From the NCBI GenBank assembly GCA_024195585.1, contig SWBL01000046.1, positions 1 to 64,000 on the forward strand: a stretch of 64,000 bases of DNA, written 5' to 3'. Within the stretch, counting starts at the first letter, position 1. Each line of letters starts with the position of its first letter. The position numbers were made by a program, and so were the translations under genes. This stretch comes from Aureobasidium sp. EXF-3400. Lineage: Eukaryota > Ascomycota > Dothideomycetes > Dothideales > Saccotheciaceae. The notes under the pieces are model-generated. The model was not told where the DNA came from. It saw only the letters and a list, made by a program, of their open reading frames with translations, and searched no databases. This document shows positions 51,919-62,449 of the stretch, one piece after another.

Positions 51919-53689
51919 GATCGCCAATCTTGCACCGAATGATGTCTAGTCGAATGACAGATAGTATCAAGCGTCGATTTGGAGAGGTAGAGTGCAATGA
52001 ATACAAATGTCTTGGTGGACCAAGAGGAAAGACGAAAAGAGAAGGTAGGGAAGTAGTACCTACTATAGATCGATGGCGACAATAAGCTCGATCAACCAGG
52101 TTGATGGGAAGCGAGGGCGAATTTAGCGTTTTGCTATGGTCTCAGACAACACAACCGGGCATTGCATCAAGGCATCCCCACAGCGGCTACCTTTTCCGGC
52201 AAGCATATTTAGCGAAGAACGTGGCAAGACTTATCTACCGTCGAGTCGAATAATCTCTTGAATCAAGTCGAGGCGTGAGTTAGTCGCGAGCCAGAACGAC
52301 ATTAGCAACTTCCATAGGCTCCACTTGCGGATAATGTGAGGGTAGGTTTGAGTGGTCATGGTAGCTTGGGAATCAGCAAACGCTCTACTGGCTGCCGGAT
52401 TAAGGCTCTGCTCGTGTCCCGTAGTGGCTGGATTGAGGTTTCCCGTATGAACGGAGATATCAAGCGAAGAGGCAACAGGAAACGGAGAGCGGCAGTCCCA
52501 TTGCATTAACAGACAGGCTTGTTTGAGCTCGCCAGGTAGGGCTTAGTGTCGCGCAGGTCTGGCCAGGGTCCGATCTGAACATGAGCGCGGAGGATCTGCC
52601 GGGCTGCATCCCGAATTTTGAAACGATCGCGCAAAAGCGTAGGTTTGTGAGTCGGCGGAATGGGCATTTCATGTCCTACGTGAATACCATGATACTTGAT
52701 GGCAATGACAAGAAAGTCTTGACAAGTAGGACCTTGGAGGGTTCGAAGCTGGCTGGAGAACAGACCCTCATGGACGAGCACGGATGAACGATGAGATGCA
52801 ATTTAATGACTCAAGATGGCAGCGGTACGGCAGCCGGGTGCTGGGTTCATGCAAGGCGCAACCTTACGATGATCAAGCAGTGAACGGCAGATTGGGAATG
52901 GAAGGGGAGGGGGATTTGGAAGCAGTTTCAACTTCCTCCTTGTAGAAACGTGAAAATGATACAGGCAAAAGATCGATAGAACAGCGTGTTGTATTGGGAG
53001 CGACGCTATGATTGATATGGCAGCTACGCGAAAAAGCAGTCTTGTTTGGAAGAGACGTTGATCACATAAGCAAGAAATGTAGAGCGAGAAACGCGAGCTG
53101 ACGTTAGTAGAATAGGTTTCGAGTCTGTGCCCAATGGTCCAATGGAACAAGAAGGTCGGCTGTTTGATAAGAACAGGCAAGGCGGCAGGCGGGATGATGG
53201 AAAGCCGAACGCGTTTATGAGAACGGGCGTCAAAAGAAACGCATGCGCTGCAAGGTACAGAAGCAAGACCAAGCACGAGAGTTTGTTGGTGAAGATCAGG
53301 GGGGTATGATTGATAGCTACAGGGTATGGCAGTGTTGGTGCACGAATCTGCTTGCGTAAGAGTGTACGAGATTACGACTTCGGACTACTGATCAGTGAGG
53401 CTATGCGCAAGTGTGGTTAAGAGGGACAGCAAAGGGCCCCGTCGCTCTAGATCCACGTGTTTGCGGTGGATCGTCACTAGGGCGGCGTTCGCCGTGCGGG
53501 AAGGCCGCCGTGCACTGAGGCCTGTGTGGTCCAGCGACTCATCTGAAGCGCTGAATGCTTGGTGAAGTGCAACGTTCCTGGCTGCCTTGTCCAAGCAGCT
53601 TGCGTGTGTGCAATGAAGCTGTGCAGACAGTGAGCAGCAGCAGCGCTCCATCCTCACTCAACATATCCTCTGGTTTTGCGCCGGCCGTC
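51919..53689. promoter_or_regulatory. Gene-free region, 1.8 kb
   Basis: Between two divergent starts. Minus-strand frames at 52231-52506 and 52506-52781 and a plus frame at 52581-52787 overlap each other. None has a recognisable domain, start context or splice chain. I see no supportable gene. Confidence 0.4.
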
Positions 53690-54370
53690 ATGCCGCCAAA
53701 CAGACACCGAGATGACAGCCCCAGCACCCAGGTCGCTCTCCATCTGTCGCACCTAGACATGGCTCGACACGACACTCCTACCACAAGAAAGCGGCCCGCA
53801 GACATGGCTGAGATCAACGAAACCTCAGGCGTATACGACAAGGTCATGCCCTCTCCCTCTCCCTCTCCCACCAATTCGAACTCGCCTACACCTAACAACC
53901 CCACCTCACCGCGGGGTCGCTTCGTCCTCCATCCTCCACGCCGTGTTACTTCTCCTCCACCTCCTACTCCGATTGCTTCGCCCAATCTCGAAGATGAACA
54001 CGATCTATTTATCCCTACAGCTATAAAGATTGCCCAAGACAAATTGTCTGCCTTGCGCTGCGATTCTCCAACAAACCCTACCGAGGATGATACCTGCAGC
54101 CAAGATGAGAACATGACCTGGCAACAAGATGAGATCACTGGACATCATATTGACCACACTGCCGATGACGATGGTGAAGGCATCAATGGCATCGGCTTCA
54201 TACCAACACCTGCTATCGTCACTAAGCGCTCCGAATGGCGCGCTCGTGAATCAAGAGAAGCAAGACAACGCCGCTACGACAAGCGCAAAACTTCACAACG
54301 TGATTCCGCCATCTCTCTTGATGAGGGAGGCTCTTTCAAGCGCCGCATGGTTAGGTTTGCCGAGGCCTGA
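53690..54370 (+). CDS. Conserved fungal hypothetical protein, Ser/Pro-rich
   Basis: The frame is open from 53555. The ATG at 53690 (MPPNRHRDDSP) gives 226 residues and is the better start, because the 45 upstream codons are atypical and the next ATG is at 53759. The protein is disordered: Ser/Pro/Asn-rich tracts at about 50-100 including a SPSPSPTNSNSPTPNN segment, then acidic. The conserved-looking part is near the end, 'GIGFIPTPAIVTKRSEWRAR' followed by 'ESREARQRRYDKRK', a pattern I associate with uncharacterised fungal proteins. It ends with a basic 'FKRRMVRFAEA'. It is probably nuclear. No enzyme motif seen. Confidence 0.68.
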   Translation: MPPNRHRDDSPSTQVALHLSHLDMARHDTPTTRKRPADMAEINETSGVYDKVMPSPSPSPTNSNSPTPNNPTSPRGRFVLHPPRRVTSPPPPTPIASPNLEDEHDLFIPTAIKIAQDKLSALRCDSPTNPTEDDTCSQDENMTWQQDEITGHHIDHTADDDGEGINGIGFIPTPAIVTKRSEWRARESREARQRRYDKRKTSQRDSAISLDEGGSFKRRMVRFAEA

Positions 54371-55395
54371 TCATCGCCATACCGCTCTTGCTATACGAAG
54401 CTTTATGACCAGGTGGGCTATAATGTTTTCAGGGAGTTGCTTTTATTGCTGTGATTGGCGTTGCACGGCGTTGCTACAGGATACCCATAAACAAGAAGGA
54501 CATCAGGCTGGGACAAGGACATGATCTTTCTTTGTAACATATCAAGAAGAATGATATGCATGCTTTCTAACCTCAAACGACATGTGACTTTTAAGCTTCC
54601 GCTAGGGCGATATGTCAAGATCTCAGTAGAGCATTTGATACGATCTCTCTTCCGATTCGTACTCGTATGCATGCTGATCGTGATGGAACTAATCACCAAC
54701 ACCAGGGCTCTCCATACGACTTGGTGCATCGTTTATAGACCTGGTGCATCGTTTATATTGATACGAAGCGTACGAAGTGTACGAAGCTCGTACGATCCTA
54801 CAACAGTCAGCACTCACATCACATATAAGTCCCCTTGGTGGTGGCATTATAAGTAGTCTTTGATTTCCATCGACGCACTTCACATGCTCTACACCGATGT
54901 TTCACGACATGAGCTTTCCGGAGTGTTCCGTTAATGGGATGATCACTTCGCAAGCCCTGCTCGATCCAAGACATGTAAGTCTTTGAGAGATATGTCGATT
55001 GCGATTCCACACAACCATAACGCGCAAGCAAAAATCACAACGTGGCTCACAGACATGTTTACGGACATCTGAAAATTTGCAAACATGACCTTCTAGTACT
55101 TCAACAAGATGGTGGCAAGCATGTTGATGGCAAGCAGCTCTTGCAAAGAATGGCAAGGCATGCATGCTGCTTGGTCAAAGCTTCACGGGATCTACACTCT
55201 CCGTAACTCCGTCGGTGTCTGGAAGTGCTTGCCGAGCCCTGCCTTGCGTAACTTTACCCTGAACGAACTCTTTTGTCAGCACTATTCTTTCTATGCCTCG
55301 GAATCTTCTTGCCTGCCAACCGGTTAGACAAGAGATATACATAGGGACCCTACTCAGCCCTCAGTGAGTAATGGTTGATCAATATCGATTTGATT
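54371..55395. other. Intergenic, 1.0 kb, with short repeats
   Basis: No gene. Two 16-base direct repeats (TGGTGCATCGTTTATA) occur at 54722-54737 and 54742-54757. They are followed by three TACGAAG units with a 9-base period at 54762-54786. Confidence 0.5.
54722..54786 (+). repeat. Direct repeats TGGTGCATCGTTTATA x2 and TACGAAG x3
   Basis: Two exact 16-base copies with 20-base periodicity, then TACGAAG at 54762, 54771 and 54780 with exact 9-base period. Confidence 0.7.
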
Positions 55396-56782
55396 ATGCC
55401 ACCTACTCGAAAGGCGTAAGACGACGCGTTGATTGCAATAGCTTTGACTGTGGCTGACTCGTTGTAGCCATCACAAATCACGAAATGGTTGCAACCAATG
55501 CAAAAAGAGACACGTCAAGGTCAACATAAATCACAGCTTGGCGAATTGAAGATTCGCGCTGATTGTCTTCCAGTGCGACGAAGTCCGACCAACCTGTGGA
55601 AACTGCGCGAAACGAGACGCAACTTGCAGTTTTTCTCTGAATGAGCAAACCCCTTCGACTGGTCATGAGGATCGAGACACGCCACCAAATGTTGTCGACA
55701 CTCAGCACAAAATTCTCTCACGGGCCGAAGAGATGGACCTGATGCACTTCTTCATAACGACTAGCATCAAAACCGTCTGTCACGATCCTAAAGACTGGCA
55801 CATGTGGGAACATAATATTCCTCAACTGGCCTTCGAGAGCGAATATCTGCTTGACATCCTGTTGGCCCTGGCTTGTGTTCATCGTTCCAAGCTACATCCA
55901 CTCAACGCTAAGTTTTGGGTCCGGTGTGCGATTGAATATCAAAACCGGGCGTTACCAGTTTTTTACAAGGTACTTGGCGATGTCAACGATGAGACATGCC
56001 ACGCAGCTTTTGCCTTGTAAGTCTCGCCCAATCGTGTATATGGAAGTCCTCGAGCGGCCAGGTGCAATCAAAGAACATCTCGGTCTCAAGAGAGTCTAGT
56101 TCTTCTCCCTTTTCAGGCTAGCAATACTAACAAGGAATACCTTAGCTCGTTTGTCACAACTATGGTAGAGATTTCAATACCTCATCCAGACATGGATCCC
56201 ATTGAGCAACTCGTGGGACTGCGCAACTACTTTAGAGGAACAGCAATGCTCTATCTGACAATGCTAGAGCCCCTCAAATACGGCCCCATGACCCCGTTCT
56301 TCAAACCAAAAACTATCACATGGGAGTACGATGCAGAAATTCGAAGATCTTTCCATGCCAGAATTACCGCACTTTACGACGTAGTCGCTGGAAGTCCTGA
56401 CGAGAAAACCTACAACGAAACCATTGCTCTCTTACTAAGACTATTTTACGACTCACCATTCGCCGTTATGGCCTTCTCGTTACTTGTCGGGCCAGACTTC
56501 TTCCAGCTTGTTTGTCAGCGCGAGCCTCTCGCCGTGCTGATTTACATCCATTGCGGTGTCTTGTTTACCAACATCAACGAATGGTGGTGTGATGGCCTTG
56601 GAAAACGTATCGTCAACGAGTTGACACTTCCTGCAGAAGTGCTGGAAAGCAACCCAAAAATCGCATCTGCTCTTTTGTGGGCCAAGAAACAAGCCACCAA
56701 GTTCACAGAGCCAAACAAGGTCTTATTTTGGCGAATATTTGTGAGTCGACGAGCTTCGAGACCGCATGATGAGATTTGCTGA
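55396..56782 (+). CDS. Zn2Cys6 transcription factor, Upc2-like (second copy)
   Basis: A four-exon model: 55396-55415, 55468-55519, 55574-56016 and 56146-56782, 383 residues. The third intron (129 bases) has a GTAAGT donor and an 'actaac' branch site 13 to 18 bases before its TTAG acceptor. The zinc cluster is assembled from exon 2 ('HHKSRNGCNQCKKRHVK') and exon 3 ('CDEVRPTCGNCAKRDATCSF'). The cut is at the same place and phase as in the gene at 14565-15905, with the same unusual GTCA donor. The body has 'SEYLLDILLALACVHRSKLH', 'EYQNRALPVFYKVLGDVNDE', then 'REPLAVLIYIHCGVLF' and 'EWWCDGLGKRIVNEL', matching the Upc2-type regulatory domain. The true 3' end may differ, as a possible further intron starts at 56743 (GTGAGT). 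Confidence 0.82.
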
Positions 56783-57515
56783 TAGTTTCCAAGGACTCCA
56801 CACAGCCCAACGAATGCGTCGAGGATTTGCTGCATCCAGACGACAACTTGCATAGTCTTCGTTCGAACAACGTTTCTGCGGTAACGACACCTGATAACGG
56901 TCGACCAAGAAACGGCAGTCTGAAATGCTGAGGCATTGAAGACTCGGCAATCATCAGGCCACTAATTCGCACCACGAATCGTCTCATCGAAACTGAGCAA
57001 TACAGGCTCAAGCAAGCATTTTACGTCCCAGCATCCCTCAGATGCTTGGGACATATTCATGCATCTAGGCGTCCACGGTTGGAGGGAGCACGCTATACTA
57101 ATTTTGGAGCTCGCGCTATATCAGCTTTCGTGCTTAATTTGAACCATCATCCGCAGGGTAACGTCTCGCCATATAGATTTTCATTAGAGGCGCTATCGAA
57201 CCATGTAATATATCAATGCTAACAAGTATAACAAGTGAAGAAGGATCACATAACAATGTACGGATATCTGTGAACTGGTCCCACATGTAACATGTTGGAC
57301 AGGACAGTACTCTAGTGGCTTGTGTCACCGATTCCAGGCTGAATTAGCAGTACCACAAGGGTTGGCGTGCATATGTCCTCAAACCCCACTTTCCATTGAT
57401 CGGTCAACTCATGGTTGGATATAAAACAATGCAACAAGGATCATAGCGGTACGGACTCCCAAATCTCAGTTTGTTCACCACGTTCTACCTCTGTCTTTGC
57501 CGCCTTGTATCAACG
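56783..57515. other. Intergenic, 730 bp
   Basis: 3' flank of the regulator (possibly one more short exon to about 56884) and the promoter of the FAD oxidase. No gene called. Confidence 0.4.
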
Positions 57516-59135
57516 ATGAATGCCTCAGACCTTGACCCCATTAACACCATCCTCAGCCCTTCCGAACTCATTGACCCTTCAACCGACCAATACAAATCCG
57601 AATCGCAGACATGGCAAGCGCATCGCAACCTTCATCCAAAGCTGCTCGCTAGACCAAGATCAATCGAAACTCTTGCTGCTCTGATTGCTTTCCTCGCTGC
57701 CTCGGATTTAGATTGGGCAGTTCGGTGTCAGGGTATTGGCGATGCAAGTGCAAGAGATGTGTTGGTTAGTCTGATGGCTTTCAACGACTTTGCATTAGAT
57801 GCTCAGAGCGAGTGTATCGTGATTGGAGCTGGGATGACTTGGGGGGAGGTGGAGAAGAAGTTGGAGGAGGAAGCGCCGGGCTATCAAGGTATGTTCCTTT
57901 AGCTGCTCTCTACAGTCGTTTCACTAACCATCCTGGGGTGATTTTGGTTACTGACCAAGTTTGTTTCTCTAGCTCTGAGTGCACGTTGCAGTTTCGTCGG
58001 TGTAAGCGGTATGATTCTCCATGGCGGTCTTTCTTGGATCTCATCAACTTATGGTCTCGCCTCCGACCCTCAAAACTTCCTCGACGCTCAAGTCATAAAG
58101 CTAGATGGCAGTATCATCTGGGCATCCGAGGAACCAGATCTTCTTCTCGCTCTTCGCGGAGGTGGTCATGAAGTCGCCATCGTAACGGCTTTCAGATTGA
58201 AAGTGTACAAATACTCTCAAAACATTTACAGTGGAAGTATAAAGTTTCCGCGTTATGCATTGCACGAAGTGGCAAAAGGGGTCGAAGGCTTTGGGAGAAG
58301 GATGGAGGAGTGGCCTGGTGCGGCAATGTACCTCTATAACACTGACTTGATGGAGGGATCCTTCATTGGTGCGGCTGCTCAACCTGGTATAGCGATCTGG
58401 CTATTCGATCCCGAAGGCGAGGAACATGGGAGAAAGATATTCGACTGGGCTTTCAAGATTGATGGAGCTGTGGACGAGACGAAAGTCATGAATTTGAGGC
58501 AGATAAACATCCATGGCGGTAAGTTTCTCATCCAATTTTATCTTTTTTGTGCAGCATGTCAAGCTGATGCAGAAGATTAAAACAGACAGCGTACTTGCAG
58601 CCAAAGGAATTTGTTCAGCAAGCATGTCCAACATCACCATCCCTTCCACCGCCATGACACAACAACTTATCCTTCGCGCTTGGGAATGGCTTGACACAAC
58701 AATCGCCCTCGAGCCCACCAAACTCCACGTTGGCACTTTCGTCCTGCTCGAGCTATTCCAAAAACCAGTTTTCAGATCCGCCGACGGGAACGATCAGTGT
58801 GCTTGGCCACACACAACCAACCAGCATCTTCTACAATTGGGTGTTGGGAGACTAGATGAAGGCGATTATCCCACCCAGTTGGACAGAGATGCTCTTGACA
58901 TGCTCAAGAATGCTGGAAAGCTGATTGTGGGAGACAAGTTCTCGCCTGCGGATCATTTTGTCAACTTTTTGCAGCCGTGGAATGATCGTAGAGCGGTAAG
59001 ACTTCAATCTCATGACAATACTTCTGTGTCGTTTGCTGACTGGTGTGTCAGGTCTTTGGCGAGAATTACGACAAGCTACAAGCCGTCAAGAAAAAGTACG
59101 ACCCCAGGGGTGTCCTGATCAGGAATTATGAATAG
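57516..59135 (+). CDS. FAD-linked oxidoreductase (BBE-like)
   Basis: A four-exon model: 57516-57888, 57973-58518, 58586-58995 and 59052-59135, 470 residues; introns of 84, 67 and 56 bases with GT-AG ends. The N-terminal PP-loop FAD domain has 'PRSIETLAALIAFLAASDLD', 'ALSARCSFVGVSGMILHGGL' and 'DLLLALRGGGHEVAIVTAFR' (usual form RGGGGNFGIVT). The C-terminal BBE motif is 'YDPRGVLIRNYE'. At the position where relatives carry 'RSGGHS' with the His covalently bound to FAD, this protein reads 'RCQGIGDASARD', so 8-alpha-histidyl flavin attachment is unlikely. There is no signal peptide, so it should be intracellular, unlike many secreted BBE enzymes. Relatives oxidise alcohols or phenols, often in secondary metabolism. 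Substrate unknown. The stop is 122 bases from that of the convergent MBL gene. Confidence 0.87.
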
Positions 59136-59257
59136 TGCTCGACGACGTGTGATACGATCAGCTTGCTCTCTTTGTGTATGATCTCATTATTATTCGTTAC
59201 CCATTACTCATTATATGCTCGCTAGAATCATCAAATGCTCCTAAAAATCGCTCCAAA

Positions 59258-60403
59258 TCACACGATGCGTAGCCGTTCTCCCACATCAAGTCTGACAATC
59301 TGTGTTCTGCAATCCGCTTTTCCACGCTTTCCGACCTGATGCAATGCAATACTTTTATTCTCCTCATCCAACTTTCTTTGTGCTTCCTCTGCAGAGTAAA
59401 CTGAACTCTTGATCAATGCTACAGACCAGCCTCTGTTGTCCTTGACCTCGTCATGCGCGCTGATCCAGTACCGAGCTCCCAACTTTCGAACAATTTCAGC
59501 GCCTCCAGGATATCCTGCTGCCACAACACCACCCATGAACCAAGGGTTTTCCTCGGTATTGATGGAGTGGAACAGAGCAGTCAATGGCAATGCGGACTCC
59601 TTAGCCAAGAACGACGATGCATAAGGCTCAACCGCAGCGTACGCCACACCGTGGGGGCTGTATAGAACGCTGATTGTCTTCTCAAATGGCGCAAAAGTAG
59701 GCAAATCTCCTTCGAGTTCCATGGGCGAGTCAGGGGGTGTCAAAGAGTCGTTCCTATCGAGTACGAGGTCCAAAAAGTTTCCTGCCATTGGAGAATCTTG
59801 AGGCGTTGGTGGAAGGTTGAGCAGATTGACGACAGAGCCATTCACCGAAGTTGTCTTGCTATCGGGTGCTCTATATGTAAGCCCGATCGCATTGTGGAGT
59901 CTTGTTGGATCCATTTTTTGTGGCATGAACGAAACTGTGACTTCACCGCCTTGGCTGGTGAGCGAGTATCCTGGGATGGGTATGCGTATAACAGACTTGT
60001 CGTCTTTACTGTTGAACGGCTGCATTATTTGAATGGTCGCATGCGTGAAATGTTTCCATGATTTGATTAATTTGGCAGCTATCGGAGTTGCCAGAATGTG
60101 AACTTTGGAATCTGCCGGGAGTGTGCACAATGTTTGTTTGTGGCAATGATCAGGTTTGTCCTGGGATATGATGATGAGATCCGGTTCTGGTATATCCCGT
60201 AATGATGAAATGCACGGCGAAGTCGTGTGATGTGAGATCTGGAAAGATTCTTTCCAGACCGAAGAGCTCCCCGTCACCCAAGGATCGATCAGAATAGTGA
60301 AAGAACCAGGAAACCCAGCCGAGGCATGAGCAGGCGCGAATGCAGGGATGAAATCGATCAAGAATGTGGTGTCGGCATTAAGAGGCTTCACATTTATGGC
60401 CAT
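59258..60403 (-). CDS. MBL-fold metallohydrolase-like protein
   Basis: An intronless protein of 381 residues, cytosolic. The N-terminal 'FLIDF', 'FTILIDPWVTGSS' and 'LIIISQDKPDHCHKQTL' follow the beta-lactamase superfamily (UlaG-like) pattern. The HxHxDH metal motif reads QDKPDH at 81-86, keeping D85 and H86 but replacing the first two His by Gln and Lys. Later 'VLYSPHGVAYA' and 'ARYWISAHDEVKDNRGW' supply further candidate ligands. The D-K-x-D-H-C-H form recurs in a fungal branch of the superfamily, to my knowledge uncharacterised, so loss of one metal site is possible. An insert of about 55 residues rich in Pro/Ser/Asp (about 198-252) splits the domain. Hydrolase activity is uncertain. Confidence 0.8.
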   Translation of the reverse strand: MAINVKPLNADTTFLIDFIPAFAPAHASAGFPGSFTILIDPWVTGSSSVWKESFQISHHTTSPCISSLRDIPEPDLIIISQDKPDHCHKQTLCTLPADSKVHILATPIAAKLIKSWKHFTHATIQIMQPFNSKDDKSVIRIPIPGYSLTSQGGEVTVSFMPQKMDPTRLHNAIGLTYRAPDSKTTSVNGSVVNLLNLPPTPQDSPMAGNFLDLVLDRNDSLTPPDSPMELEGDLPTFAPFEKTISVLYSPHGVAYAAVEPYASSFLAKESALPLTALFHSINTEENPWFMGGVVAAGYPGGAEIVRKLGARYWISAHDEVKDNRGWSVALIKSSVYSAEEAQRKLDEENKSIALHQVGKRGKADCRTQIVRLDVGERLRIV

Positions 60404-61064
60404 ATCGACAAACCACGAAACTCCTCACAAGAGTAATGAAGGAAGCAGAAGACGACAAAGGAGAAAAAGACAAGGTGTTGAGGCATGTTTGAGTGAAACC
60501 TTGAAAAACGTCCTGAATGTTTCCCCGTTGAAAGACAGAAACATCAACCGAACTAAAAGTGGATTCGGGGACCCAGATCTGCATGGAGCAAGAGCCAAGC
60601 CCAAGCCACCGGATCGCGGCTGCCCTGCTCGAGGCAATCACACGCGGCCGGGCTGAACAGCTCAAAGAGATCGAAAAGCTGATCGAGGGAGGCTACCCCC
60701 ACAACAACAATCTCGTCGCAGTGCTTGTCGTGATTTGCAACTTGTCTGCTCTCTTCTCCGAGTTCTCCCATCTTGTGTCGATCTTCTCAAGTGTGATAAC
60801 CTATCTTGAACGCTCATGTCTCGAATTCCAACCGCCGGAACTTCAAGCGAGTCCGATCGGGGATCTCGGCAGATATTACTCTTTCTCGGGGTTCGCCTAC
60901 AGTCCCTCGCGAGATCCGATCGCGAATGGCAGCTGCTCGCGATTTCTTGACCCAAGTGACTTCATGAAGCAGGCACGACCGCGTAGAGATGACAGCTTCA
61001 TCTTCTGCCTTTTGTTGTGTCGGGGTTTTGAAGCTTGTATTGAGGTACTTCCTGCCTGTATCAC
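60404..61064. promoter_or_regulatory. Promoter of MBL gene and 3' flank of next gene
   Basis: 660 bases. A long plus frame at 60559-61143 runs antisense over the neighbouring gene's end and has no domain, so I do not call it. Confidence 0.4.
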
Positions 61065-62449
61065 TCATAGCGGCTCGAGGTCGTGTGAAATTTCCCACTC
61101 GACATCCTTGCGTATGATGCCTGTCTGCGAGCTGATTGACTGATTTTCATCCCGCTGTTCATGGTGTACTGATGTCCTTGTGCCTAGCTTCGAGTTCAAG
61201 CTCAGCCCTTGAGATGCTGATCGCGCCGGTGTGATGTGATTCCGATGATGGGGCTTGATCGGCCCCATCAAAAGATACGCGCCATTGACCTCGTTACGCG
61301 AAGCACTGTGCGAGTCGTCCGTCTTTGCGACAGTAATGTTGTCAAAAGGACTCATGAACGATCGAAACGAGGGTATCGACGCACTGACGAGCGACCACGC
61401 CAGCCATATCTGGATGTAGATGGCTGGTGGTATGAAAGAGAAGCCCTTGTCCTCTGCACGAACCGTTTGTGAGAGTCGTCGCATATGCATAATGGAGAAT
61501 GCTATCACCCTAGGCTTTGTCAGAATGGTCACATCTCATATCCAGGTGGCTACTCACGCGAGTCTAAATGCGAAAGCAGTCATGACAAGCATCTTCGGTC
61601 GCGAGCCTATCAGCACACCAGATACCAGGTAGGAGGGGACAATCATAAGAGCGGCTTCTGTGACGATATCGAATATCGTTATGGCTCGCCATCGAACGAT
61701 CTGACTTGAAATCAGTAGAGCGCTTGATTGGCCGTATCACCATACTAACATAAGATGCACACTTTTGCGCTTGAGAGAAGAAGTGGTAAGGAGAGCAATT
61801 GATCAGAAGAACGAACACAGCAGCCACACTCCACGCAACTGTGATGCCCAATAACGACCAGCACAGTACAGCATTGAGTCTTGTGTTGTGAGTGAAGAGA
61901 CGCCTGACGAACAAGGCTAGCGAGACTTTGGAGAGCGTGTATGCCAGGACGAACATGATTTCAGCTGCGTACACGGTCTGCGCTAGTCAGTCGACAAAGC
62001 GTGTCATGCCGCTACACTTGTAGACTCACTTGATCGATTTTCGATATCTGATCCTGCTGGAGTGTTCTGCTTGACTGGCCGAACCCTGCTTTCAGGCCAA
62101 CAAAGATAGGAATATGCTGACAAGCAGCCATAGACTGAACATTTTGGTCAGATGGAACGCCCTTAGGAGGAAAGCTCAACTCACTGTTGCCATCAGTAGC
62201 ACCCAATCGTCAGGACCATAAAGACCCCATCTATCAGGATTACGCATTCAGTCAACGACCCCTTGTCTTCGTGCAGTCCCTGACTCACCTGACCTTCAGT
62301 CGTACCAACAAGGTGCCAAATGGATATATCAAGGATAGCAACGCGACAATCCAGACATAGCCAGCATGGTCTGTATCGCTGATACGAGAGAAGTACGTAA
62401 TCCCAGGCGGCAGAGGAGCGCCATTGACTGTCGTTAGGTTCATAGCCAT
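61065..62449 (-). CDS. Fungal rhodopsin-like seven-TM integral membrane protein (second)
   Basis: A six-exon model: 62449-62289, 62230-62185, 62134-62030, 61977-61750, 61700-61558 and 61509-61065, 375 residues; five introns of 48 to 58 bases keep the frame. A second in-frame ATG lies two codons on. Helices include 'YVWIVALLSLIYPFGTLLVR', 'EIMFVLAYTLSKVSLALFVR', 'SLLGITVAWSVAAVFVLLIN' and 'IFDIVTEAALMIVPSYLVSG'. The 'GLYGPDDWVLLMAT' segment matches the D-D-W motif of the family and of the paralogous protein at 50650-51918. 'ISSQTGIIRKDVEWEISHD' near the C-terminus is the tail pattern often seen in this family. The tail is hydrophilic (about 275-375). Role unknown; GPCR-like sensing is speculative. 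Confidence 0.88.

Noticed and set aside
56743..56884. Extra last intron and exon for the second Upc2-like gene
   Set aside because: A GTGAGT donor at 56743 and a TAG acceptor near 56787 are possible, but the added residues match nothing, so I kept the simple stop at 56782.
60559..61143. 194-codon plus frame between the MBL gene and the rhodopsin-like gene
   Set aside because: It runs antisense into the last exon of the rhodopsin-like gene and shows no domain or plausible start context.
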